Shown here piece by piece: positions 36,296 through 43,655 of a stretch of DNA of 64,000 bases. Under the pieces are notes generated by a model, which did not search any database, was not told the origin of the DNA, and saw nothing but the letters and a program-made list of their open reading frames with translations. Positions within the stretch are counted from its first letter, which is position 1. Every line of letters starts with the position of its first letter. This stretch comes from Pseudomonadota bacterium (GTDB lineage Bacteria > Pseudomonadota > Gammaproteobacteria > Pseudomonadales > Pseudomonadaceae). The stretch spans positions 25,469 to 89,468 of the forward strand of contig JAEYXX010000061.1 in assembly GCA_023431055.1 (NCBI GenBank), in the 5' to 3' direction. The position numbers and the translations under genes were made by a program.

Positions 36296-37177
36296 ATGCC
36301 CAGCCCCGCCATGCGCCCCAGCACTCTTCATCTGCCACAGGGCAATTGGGCTACGGTGCTCGATTGCCTGTGCGACCACTTTCCCGCCATCGACCGCGCT
36401 ACCTGGCTAGAGCGTATGGCCCGCAGTCGGGTGCTGGATGCGACCGGCACGCCTATCGATGCCACGCATCCCTATCAGGTCGGGCTCAAGGTGCGCTATT
36501 TCCGTGAGGTGCCGAACGAGACGCCGATCCCCTTCGTCGAACAGGTGCTATGGCAGGACGAGCATCTGCTGGTCGCCGACAAGCCGCATTTTCTGCCGGT
36601 GATGCCGGCGGGCGAGTATGTCGAGCAGACCCTGCTGGCGCGCCTGATCAAGCGCACCGGCAATCTTGACCTGGTACCGATCCATCGCATCGACAGGCTC
36701 ACCGCCGGCCTGGTGTTGTTCTCGGTCAACCCGGCCAGTCGCGGCCAGTATCAGGCGCTGTTTCGCCAGCGTGCGGTGGAAAAGCGCTACGAGGCCATCG
36801 CGCAGGCCTTGGCGCAGTTGCAGTTTCCCTACCTGCATCGTTCGCGCATGGTCGATGGCGAGCCGTTCTTCCGCATGCAGGAGGTCGCGGGCGAGGCCAA
36901 CAGCGAAACGCGCATCGAGGTGCTGGAGCGCCGCGGCGACCTGTGGCGTTACGGCCTGTCGCCGGTAACGGGGCGCAAGCATCAGCTGCGCGTGCATCTG
37001 GCCGGTCTGGGCGCGCCCATCGTTGGCGACGACTTCTATCCGCAGTTGCTGGAGTCGCGTAATCAGCCGGATGACTACAGCAAGCCGCTCAAATTGCTGG
37101 CGCGTGGCCTGCGCTTCGTCGATCCGCTTAGCGGGCAGAGGCGCGAGTTCGAAAGCGAACAGCAGTTGCAGTGGTAG
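36296..37177 (+). CDS. RluA-family pseudouridine synthase
   Basis: This 293-residue enzyme isomerises uridine in RNA. The catalytic aspartate is D133 in H-R-I-D-R-L-T-A-G-L. An N-terminal S4-like segment (about 19-70) and the G-R-K-H-Q-L-R-V-H-L motif near the end are also typical. It belongs to the RluA branch, but the target (rRNA or tRNA position) cannot be decided from sequence alone. The start may be 36296 or the ATG at 36311; neither has a strong ribosome binding site. Confidence 0.8.
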   Translation: MPSPAMRPSTLHLPQGNWATVLDCLCDHFPAIDRATWLERMARSRVLDATGTPIDATHPYQVGLKVRYFREVPNETPIPFVEQVLWQDEHLLVADKPHFLPVMPAGEYVEQTLLARLIKRTGNLDLVPIHRIDRLTAGLVLFSVNPASRGQYQALFRQRAVEKRYEAIAQALAQLQFPYLHRSRMVDGEPFFRMQEVAGEANSETRIEVLERRGDLWRYGLSPVTGRKHQLRVHLAGLGAPIVGDDFYPQLLESRNQPDDYSKPLKLLARGLRFVDPLSGQRREFESEQQLQW

Positions 37178-37190
37178 CCCTGATGCGTAC

Positions 37191-37293
37191 GGCTGTGGAG
37201 GGGCTTCAGCCGCGAGCTTTCTCGCCGCTACGTCGGCATGGATGCAGGAGGTAGAGCGACGCAGGATGCCAGAGCCGAAAGCGCCTCCCACAG
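37191..37293. repeat. REP-like element, copy 1
   Basis: Left arm CTGTGGAGGGGCTTCAGCC (37193-37211) and right arm AAGCGCCTCCCACAG (37279-37293) are imperfect inverted repeats with a GCTTCAGCCGCGA core. The same sequence recurs at 60466-60527. It lies downstream of the pseudouridine synthase gene and could form a hairpin that ends transcription or protects the mRNA. Confidence 0.65.
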
Positions 37294-37350
37294 TGTGGCG
37301 CTCTTCGGCTGCGTGCCACTGACCGACTGTCCAAGCCAAGCTGCAAGAGC

Positions 37351-37376
37351 GGTGGATCGGTGAAGCGTGATCCACC
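37351..37376. repeat. inverted repeat abutting abrB stop
   Basis: GGTGGATC (37351-37358) and GATCCACC (37369-37376) pair around ten bases and sit directly against the abrB stop codon. Read on the minus strand, the element starts GTAGGGTGGATC, related to the repeat at 32197. It may be the terminator or 3' end of the tct operon. Confidence 0.6.
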
Positions 37377-38399
37377 CTACGCGTTGCTCTTGCACCAGAG
37401 CTTGAACAAGGGTTCGGCGAGGAACATCACCAGAAACAGCCGTAGCACCTGCAGAGCGGTGACCAGCGCCACCGACAGTTGCAAGGCTTCGGCGGTCAGG
37501 CACAGTTCGGTGATGCCGCCGGGCATCATGCCCAGCATCAGCGACAGGTGGTCCTCACCTGCCAACCAGCCTAGCGCCTCGCCGAGTGCGGCAGCGGCGA
37601 GCATCGCCAGCAGGGTGAAGGCCAGCACGCGGGCGAGAAAACCCGGCGCGCTGCGGAAGAAGGCGCGGTCGAAGTGACAGCCCAGGGCGCAACCGATCAG
37701 CCATTGGCCAAGCTGGCCCATGCCTTGCGGCAGGCCCAGATGCAGGTCGAAACTGGCACTGGCCACGGCGCAGACGCTCAGCGGGCCGAGCATCCAGGGG
37801 TTGGGTTGGTTCAGCCGGCCCCAGAGTATTGCCAGCAGAGCGCCAGCAGCGAGCAGGCCGGTTAGCCACAACCAGTCCACTGGCGCCGGAGGGGGCGCGC
37901 TGACATCGGACAGACCCCAGGTGAACAGTGCCGGAATCAACAGCAGCACCAGCAACAGGCGCAGGCTGTGCGCCGCTGCCACTCTTGCGGGCTGGGCATC
38001 GTGGCGCAGGGCCAGGTTGACCATTTCGCTGGCACCGCCAGGCATGCTGGCGAAGAAGGCGGTAGCACGGTCTACGCCGGCACGGCGAAGGATGGCGATG
38101 CCGATCAGGCTGAGCAGAAGCGTGCCGAAAGCGCCCATGACGATAACGGGCAAGTGGCTGAGCACCTGTTCCAGCACATCGCTGGTGAAATGCAGGCCGA
38201 TACCGCTCGCCACCAGCCACTGGCCGGCCTTGCGCCCGCCCGGCATTTCACTGAAGGCGCGGTCGGCCAGGCAGCGCACGGCGATGACCGCCAGCAAGGA
38301 ACCGACCATCCACGGCAAAGGCCAGCCGGCGAGGCTGGCCAGGTAACCGCCGACCATTCCGGCCAGCGGCGTTACCCAAAGATCACGCGGCAGTGGCAT
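37377..38399 (-). CDS. AbrB-family membrane protein
   Basis: This 340-residue protein has about ten hydrophobic segments and the internal duplication of the membrane AbrB family: M-P-G-G occurs in both halves (S-M-P-G-G-A-S-E-M and M-M-P-G-G-I-T-E-L), each followed by a similar helix. It is not the B. subtilis transition regulator of the same name. It overlaps tctA by 17 bases, so it is translated with the tricarboxylate operon and may take part in organic acid transport. P. aeruginosa has an equivalent gene just after tctA. Confidence 0.75.
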   Translation of the reverse strand: MPLPRDLWVTPLAGMVGGYLASLAGWPLPWMVGSLLAVIAVRCLADRAFSEMPGGRKAGQWLVASGIGLHFTSDVLEQVLSHLPVIVMGAFGTLLLSLIGIAILRRAGVDRATAFFASMPGGASEMVNLALRHDAQPARVAAAHSLRLLLVLLLIPALFTWGLSDVSAPPPAPVDWLWLTGLLAAGALLAILWGRLNQPNPWMLGPLSVCAVASASFDLHLGLPQGMGQLGQWLIGCALGCHFDRAFFRSAPGFLARVLAFTLLAMLAAAALGEALGWLAGEDHLSLMLGMMPGGITELCLTAEALQLSVALVTALQVLRLFLVMFLAEPLFKLWCKSNA

Positions 38400-39903
38400 C
38401 AGCCCCAGCCTTGATCTGCTTGCGTCGACGCATCCAGCGGATGCCCGGCAGGGCCAGCATCAGCGCTACCAGCGCCCACAGTACCAGGGTGATCGGGCTG
38501 CCCCAGAGGATGCCCAGATCACCAGCGGAGATCGACAGCGCGCGACGCAGGTTGTCCTCCATCATCTCACCCAGTACGAAGCCGAGAATCACGGCCGAGA
38601 GTGGGAAATCCAGTTTGCGCAGGATGTAGCCAAACACGCCAAGCGCGATCATCAATACCAGGTCGAAGGTGGTGCTGTGTACCGCGTAGACACCGACCAT
38701 GCTGATCACGGTGATGGCGGGCACCAGCACCCAGTTCGGCACGCTGAGCATGCGCGAGAACAGGCCGACCAGCGGAATGTTCATCACCAGCAGGATGATG
38801 TTGCCGATGAACAGCGAGGCGATCAGACCCCAGACCACGTCGGGCTGCTGTTCGAACAGCAGCGGGCCGGGCGTGATGTTGTACAGGGTCAGCGCACCGA
38901 TCATCACGGCAGTGGTGCCCGAACCCGGCACGCCAAGGGTCAGCATCGGGATCAGCGAGCCGCAGGCCGAAGCGTTGTTGGCCGATTCAGGCGCCGCAAC
39001 GCCGCGCAGGTCACCGTCGCCGAACTTGCCGCTGTCACCCGCCAGGCGCTTCTCGGTCATGTAGGTCATGGCGCTGGCGATGGTCGCACCGGCGCCCGGC
39101 AGTACGCCAATGACGAAGCCGGCGACCGAGCTGCGAATCATGGTCCAGAAGGTGAAGCAGTATTCCTTGAAGTTGAACAGCACGCGGCCGCTGGCCTTCA
39201 CGGCCTTCTGGCCGTTGTGGGTGTTTTCCAGCATCAGCAGAATTTCGCTGACACTGAAGAAGCCGATCACCACGATGACGAACTGGATACCGTCGGACAG
39301 GCTGACGCTGTCGAAGGTGAAGCGGTAGACCCCGGTAGTGGAGTCGACCCCGACTGTGGCCAGTGCCAGGCCGATCAGGGCCGAGAGCAGGGTCTTGACC
39401 GGCTTGTCGCCGACCATGCCGCCGAGACAAGCAATGGCGAAGACCATCAGCACGAAGTACTCGGCCGGACCAAAGGCTACCGCCCACTTCGCCAGAATCG
39501 GCGCGAACAGCACCACGCCGCAGGTGGCGATCATGCTGCCGGTGAAGGAGCTCACTGCCGACAACGACAGGGCGATACCCGCTTTGCCCTGACGTGCCAG
39601 CGGGTAGCCATCGAGGGTGGTCATGACTGCAGCGGCATCGCCAGGCACGTTGAGCAGAATGGCGGAGATACGTCCGCCGTACTCGCAGCCCAGGTAGACG
39701 GCGGCGAGCAGAATCAGTGCAGTTTCCGGCGGCAGGCCAAGGGCGAAGGCCAATGGCAGCAGGAGGGCGACGCCGTTGATCGGGCCCAGGCCCGGCAGCA
39801 AACCGACGATGGTGCCGACGAAGGCACCGAACAGCGCAACCAGCAGGTTGGTCGGCCGGGTGGCGACGTCAAAACCCTGCATCAGAAAATGTAATGTTTC
39901 CAT
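38383..39903 (-). CDS. tctA: tripartite tricarboxylate permease, large subunit TctA
   Basis: This 506-residue protein has about 12 helices and the TctA signatures L-L-P-G-L-G-P-I-N-G and L-P-G-A-G-A-T-I-A-S-A. It forms the inner-membrane channel with TctB and accepts substrate from TctC. It starts one base after the tctB stop and overlaps abrB. The match to the P. aeruginosa PA0752-0757 locus is exact in gene order. Confidence 0.93.
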   Translation of the reverse strand: METLHFLMQGFDVATRPTNLLVALFGAFVGTIVGLLPGLGPINGVALLLPLAFALGLPPETALILLAAVYLGCEYGGRISAILLNVPGDAAAVMTTLDGYPLARQGKAGIALSLSAVSSFTGSMIATCGVVLFAPILAKWAVAFGPAEYFVLMVFAIACLGGMVGDKPVKTLLSALIGLALATVGVDSTTGVYRFTFDSVSLSDGIQFVIVVIGFFSVSEILLMLENTHNGQKAVKASGRVLFNFKEYCFTFWTMIRSSVAGFVIGVLPGAGATIASAMTYMTEKRLAGDSGKFGDGDLRGVAAPESANNASACGSLIPMLTLGVPGSGTTAVMIGALTLYNITPGPLLFEQQPDVVWGLIASLFIGNIILLVMNIPLVGLFSRMLSVPNWVLVPAITVISMVGVYAVHSTTFDLVLMIALGVFGYILRKLDFPLSAVILGFVLGEMMEDNLRRALSISAGDLGILWGSPITLVLWALVALMLALPGIRWMRRRKQIKAGADATAA

Positions 39904-39904
39904 C

Positions 39905-40348
39905 TCAGCTCTCCACCAACGCTTCGAACACGCCCAGTGGCAGCGGAACGTCTAGCGCATAATCGAACAATGCATACAGCAGCACACCCATCAGGACGCC
40001 GCTAATCAGGCACGGCAGCACACGACCCGTGAACAGCAAGCCCAGAACGAAGGTTGCCAGTGCGGTACTCAGGACGAAGCCCAGGGGTTCGAAGAGCAGG
40101 GCATAGGCCAACAGGGTCAGGATGCACAGGCCTGCACGCTGCAGCGCCTGGCGGCTGAGCGCCTCGGTCTGCGGACCCGGCTTGAAGATCAGCCAGGCGG
40201 CACCAGCAGCCATCAATACCAGCAGCAGCAGCGGATAGGCCCTCGGGCCGACAGGGTCGTAGGCGAAGGGTGCCTGGAAACCCCAGGCGATGACTGCGAG
40301 AAAGGCGCACAACAGCAGCCAGATCGCAGCGAACAGGCGAACGTACAT
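39905..40348 (-). CDS. tctB: tripartite tricarboxylate permease, small subunit TctB
   Basis: This 147-residue protein has four helices, as expected for TctB. An upstream extension to 40396 is open, but the hydrophobic start M-Y-V-R-L-F at 40348 is natural. It lies 90 bases downstream of tctC and one base before tctA. Sequence conservation in this family is low, so identification rests on helix count and position. Confidence 0.85.
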   Translation of the reverse strand: MYVRLFAAIWLLLCAFLAVIAWGFQAPFAYDPVGPRAYPLLLLVLMAAGAAWLIFKPGPQTEALSRQALQRAGLCILTLLAYALLFEPLGFVLSTALATFVLGLLFTGRVLPCLISGVLMGVLLYALFDYALDVPLPLGVFEALVES

Positions 40349-40438
40349 AGCGGTGGTCTCTTGCGTTGGGACAGGATCGAGCGGCGAGGCGCTCAACTAC
40401 AGGTTCGGCGTCGGGCGGCGCCGAACCTGTCGATGCAC

Positions 40439-41419
40439 TTATTCCTGCATCAGGCCGAATTCACCGGCCAGGGCCTTGTACTCGGCAACCTGCTTGTGCA
40501 CCAGGGTATCGAGGTCATCACCGGTAACCGACAATGGCAGCAGGTCGCGTTGTTCACGCAGCTTGGCGAACTCTTCGCTGGCCAGCAGGGTGTCGAACTG
40601 CTGTTTCCACCAGTTGAACTGCTCGTCGCTGACTTCCGGGCCCATGTAAAAACCGCGGATCACCGGCCAGGTGATGTCGTAGCCCTGCTCCTTGGCTGTC
40701 GGGATCTCGGCCAGCTTGCCCGGCAGGCGCTCATCGGAGAGCACGGCGAGGATGCGTACTTTCTTCGCTTCCAGTTGCGGGGTGACTTCACCCAGGCCGC
40801 TGCTGGTGACCTGTACATGGCCGCCGAGCATGGCAGTGAGGGTTTCACCGCCGCCTTCGAAGGCAACATAGCGCAGGTTCTTCGGCTCGATCCCGGCCAG
40901 ACGGGCGATCAGCGCGGTCTGCATCCAGTCCTGGCCGCCGATGGTGGCACCGGCGCCGAAGACAATGCTGGACGGATCTTTCTTCAGGGCCTGAACCAGG
41001 TCATCGAGATTCTTGTACGGGGAGTCGGCACGCACGGTGATCGCGCCGTAGTCGGTACCGACCGCGGCTAGCCAGCGTACGGCGTTCTCGTCATAACGAC
41101 CGAACTTGCCCTGTGCCAGGTTGAGCAGCGAACCGCTGGAGAAGGCGGTGATGGTGCCCGGGTCCTTGGCGCGCTGGGCGACCACGGCGTTGTAGGCCAC
41201 GGCGCCAACGCCGCCCGGCATGTAGGTGACGCGCATCGGCGCCTTGAGCAGGCCTTCGTCTTTCAGGCCGCTCTGGGCCAGTTTGCAGGTCAGGTCGAAG
41301 CCGCCGCCGGGTTTGGCCGGAGCGATGCATTCGGGGCGCTTGGGTTCGGCAGCCAGCAGTTGGCCGGCAAAGGCCAGACAGGCAGTTGCCAGTGCGGCGC
41401 GGGTCAGTACGGATTTCAT
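40439..41419 (-). CDS. tctC: tricarboxylate-binding protein TctC
   Basis: This 326-residue periplasmic protein has a signal peptide (about 1-23, cleavage after L-L-A-A) and the Bug/TTT receptor fold. The A-P-A-K-P-G-G-G-F-D-L-T-C motif near residues 33-45 contains the aspartate and cysteine that mark citrate-type TctC proteins. It captures citrate or related tricarboxylates for TctAB. An A-rich Hfq/Crc motif lies 21 bases before the start. The AGG of its ribosome binding site is rather far (11 bases) from the ATG. Confidence 0.92.
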   Translation of the reverse strand: MKSVLTRAALATACLAFAGQLLAAEPKRPECIAPAKPGGGFDLTCKLAQSGLKDEGLLKAPMRVTYMPGGVGAVAYNAVVAQRAKDPGTITAFSSGSLLNLAQGKFGRYDENAVRWLAAVGTDYGAITVRADSPYKNLDDLVQALKKDPSSIVFGAGATIGGQDWMQTALIARLAGIEPKNLRYVAFEGGGETLTAMLGGHVQVTSSGLGEVTPQLEAKKVRILAVLSDERLPGKLAEIPTAKEQGYDITWPVIRGFYMGPEVSDEQFNWWKQQFDTLLASEEFAKLREQRDLLPLSVTGDDLDTLVHKQVAEYKALAGEFGLMQE

Positions 41420-41440
41420 GATGAATGATTCCTCGTGAGT

Positions 41441-41452
41441 CTTGTTGTTGTT
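41441..41452 (-). promoter_or_regulatory. Hfq/Crc-type A-rich motif at tctC
   Basis: On the minus strand the sequence is AACAACAACAAG, an AANAANAA motif, overlapping the opdH stop codon and ending 21 bases before the tctC ATG. It resembles the site at gntP. Regulation is inferred, not shown. Confidence 0.55.
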
Positions 41453-42717
41453 TACCAAATCGGCAGCGTGTAGCCGACGATGACACGGTTCTCGTCCGCG
41501 TCGCGGGCGAAGTCGGAGCGGAAGCTGGCGTTGCGTACGCGTACGTAGAGGTCCTTGAGCGGCCCGCTCTGTACCACGTACTTGAATTCGATATCGCGTT
41601 CCCACTCGCCGCCACGGTCGTCGGAGCCGGCGATGCGTGCGTCGTCACCGCGGATGTAGCGGGTCATGAAGGTCAGGCCGGGAACGCCCAGGCCGGCGAA
41701 GTTGTAATCGTAGCGAGCCTGCCAGGAACGCTCGTCGGCGTTGGCGAAGTCGTTGATCTGCACGAAGTTGATCAGGAACGGATCGCTGCCATCGATGTAG
41801 GCGAAGCCGGTGTCGCCGCTCATGTCCTGGAAGCCCAGGCCGAACTTGTGGTTGCCCAGGCCGTAACTGACCATGGCGTTGAAGGCCTGGTTGTCGACCT
41901 TGCCGGCGTTGGCCGCGCCGCTGTCGCGGCTGACGATGTAGCGCAGGTCGCTGCTCAGGGTGCCGGCGCCGAGCTTGTGGCTGGTGAGCAGTCCGAAGAA
42001 GTGCTGGCGGTAGATGTCGTCGAGATCGGCGAAGTAGTAACGGCCGGTCAAGCCGGGGGCGAACTTGTAATCGACACCGGCGAGGTCGAGGTGGTCGGCT
42101 TCGACGCCGCCGGCGAAGCGTTTGTTCTTGGCGTTGAGCAGCATCTTCTCGGAGTTGGTCGAGGCGCGGTCGATGACCTTGTCCAGGCGACCGCCGGTGA
42201 AGGTCAGACCTTCGAGTTCGGAGGAGGTCAGCAGGCCGCCCTCGAACACTTGTGGCAGCAGGCGGCTGTCACTGGCCTTGACCACCGGCAGCTCCGGTAC
42301 GTGCGAGCCATAGCGCAGCTCGGTGGCGGAGATCTTCACCTTGGCGGTGGCGCTCAGGCGGCTGAACTCGTCGGGGGTGCCGCCATCATCCTGCACAGGC
42401 AGCAGGTCGGTGCCGGTGCGGCCCTTGCCCGAATCGAGCTTGATACCCAGCAGGCCCATGGCATCGACACCGAAGCCAACGGTACCTTCGGTGTAGCCGG
42501 ACTTCACGTCGAGCCAAAGACCCTGGCCCCATTCTTCGCGCTTGTTCTGGTCCTCGAATTGGCGGAAGTCGCGGTTGAGATAGATGTTGGTAGCAGTGAG
42601 GCTGGCGGTGCTGTCTTCGATGAAGGCGGCGTTGGCGAGGGGGGCAGCGCCGGTAGCGGCGATTGCCAGGCAGAGCAGGCGTGCAGGCGGCAGGGCCTGG
42701 CGTGAGGCTGCGAGCAT
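41452..42717 (-). CDS. opdH: OprD-family porin OpdH
   Basis: This 421-residue outer-membrane porin begins at 42717 behind GGAGA. The signal peptide is about residues 1-30 (cleavage after A-N-A). Alternating short hydrophobic strands and a C-terminal aromatic residue (T-L-P-I-W) fit an 18-strand OprD barrel. In P. aeruginosa OpdH takes up tricarboxylates such as cis-aconitate and is encoded with tctCBA, as here. Expression is likely governed by TctDE. Confidence 0.9.
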   Translation of the reverse strand: MLAASRQALPPARLLCLAIAATGAAPLANAAFIEDSTASLTATNIYLNRDFRQFEDQNKREEWGQGLWLDVKSGYTEGTVGFGVDAMGLLGIKLDSGKGRTGTDLLPVQDDGGTPDEFSRLSATAKVKISATELRYGSHVPELPVVKASDSRLLPQVFEGGLLTSSELEGLTFTGGRLDKVIDRASTNSEKMLLNAKNKRFAGGVEADHLDLAGVDYKFAPGLTGRYYFADLDDIYRQHFFGLLTSHKLGAGTLSSDLRYIVSRDSGAANAGKVDNQAFNAMVSYGLGNHKFGLGFQDMSGDTGFAYIDGSDPFLINFVQINDFANADERSWQARYDYNFAGLGVPGLTFMTRYIRGDDARIAGSDDRGGEWERDIEFKYVVQSGPLKDLYVRVRNASFRSDFARDADENRVIVGYTLPIW

Positions 42718-42730
42718 CGTGTGGTCTCCA

Positions 42731-42741
42731 TTTTTGTTCTT
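42731..42741 (-). promoter_or_regulatory. Hfq/Crc-type A-rich motif at opdH
   Basis: On the minus strand AAGAACAAAAA ends one base before GGAGA (42725-42729), the Shine-Dalgarno of opdH. It satisfies AANAANAA and is placed to block the ribosome. A third such site in the window. Confidence 0.5.
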
Positions 42742-42747
42742 GTCGCC

Positions 42748-42767
42748 ACCTGGCACCACTGCCAGGT
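42748..42767. promoter_or_regulatory. inverted repeat upstream of opdH
   Basis: ACCTGGCA (42748-42755) and TGCCAGGT (42760-42767) form a perfect eight-base dyad with a four-base gap, 31-50 bases before the opdH start. It could be an operator for a dimeric regulator or a hairpin in the leader. No factor is identified. Confidence 0.45.
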
Positions 42768-42815
42768 CGCTTTAGCAGGTGGATCGAGCCACCTTCGAGC
42801 GATGCTATGAGGGCA

Positions 42816-42834
42816 AGCTTTCACTAGGCTTTCA
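42816..42834. promoter_or_regulatory. candidate TctD direct repeat
   Basis: GCTTTCA occurs at 42817-42823 and again at 42828-42834, an 11-base period. OmpR-type regulators bind such head-to-tail repeats one DNA turn apart. It lies between the divergent opdH and tctD genes, so TctD is the natural candidate. Known tctDE studies describe repression of opdH relieved by tricarboxylates. Confidence 0.5.
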
Positions 42835-42983
42835 TGGCAAAAAGTTTTTCAGCGCTGGCGGCGAGGGGCCTGCAAGGTCGTTTGGAAGACGTTTCGTTTG
42901 CCGCTTTGGCATTTGAGCAATTCACAGCAGCCGTGGCAGCGCTAAACTGCGCGCCTTCAATGATGCTGCAGCTGGAGGTAGCG

Positions 42984-43655
42984 GTGCGGATTCTGCTGGT
43001 CGAAGACCATCCGCAATTGGCGGAGAGCGTGGCCCAGGCGCTGAAAGGTGCCGGCTGGACGGTGGATGTGCTGCATGATGGCGTTGCTGCTGATCTGGCA
43101 CTGTCCAGCGAGGACTACGCGCTGGCGATTCTCGATATAGGCCTGCCACGCCTGGACGGATTTGCCGTGCTTGCGCGCCTGCGTGACCGTGGCCAGACCC
43201 TGCCGGTACTGATGTTGACCGCGCGTGGCGAGGTCAAGGATCGCGTCCATGGCCTCAATCTCGGTGCTGATGACTACCTGGCCAAACCTTTCGAACTCAC
43301 CGAACTGGAGGCGCGGGTCAAGGCGTTGCTGCGGCGTAGCGTGCTCGGTGGTGAGCAATTGCAGCGCTGTGGCGATCTGGTCTACGACCTGGGCGCCCGC
43401 CGTTTCAGCCTCGAGGGCGAGGCGCTTAGTCTCACGGCCCGTGAACAGGCTGTGCTGGAGGCGATGATCGCCAGGCCGGGGCGGGTGATGAGCAAGGAAC
43501 AACTGGCGGCGCAGGTATTCGGCCTGGACGAGGATGCCAGCCCGGATGCCATCGAGATCTACATCCATCGCCTGCGCAAGAAGCTCGAGGGCAGCGCCGT
43601 GCGCATCGTCACCTTCCGCGGTCTCGGCTACCTGCTGGAGGCGGTCGAGGCATGA
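42984..43655 (+). CDS. tctD: response regulator TctD
   Basis: This 223-residue OmpR-family regulator has the phospho-acceptor D51 (L-D-I-G-L-P), acidic residues D8 region (V-E-D-H) and K101 (A-K-P-F-E-L). The C-terminal winged helix begins near residue 128 (H-R-L-R-K-K-L). The start is probably GTG at 42984 with GGAGG five bases upstream; longer frames lack a ribosome binding site. It overlaps tctE by ATGA. Confidence 0.85.
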   Translation: MRILLVEDHPQLAESVAQALKGAGWTVDVLHDGVAADLALSSEDYALAILDIGLPRLDGFAVLARLRDRGQTLPVLMLTARGEVKDRVHGLNLGADDYLAKPFELTELEARVKALLRRSVLGGEQLQRCGDLVYDLGARRFSLEGEALSLTAREQAVLEAMIARPGRVMSKEQLAAQVFGLDEDASPDAIEIYIHRLRKKLEGSAVRIVTFRGLGYLLEAVEA

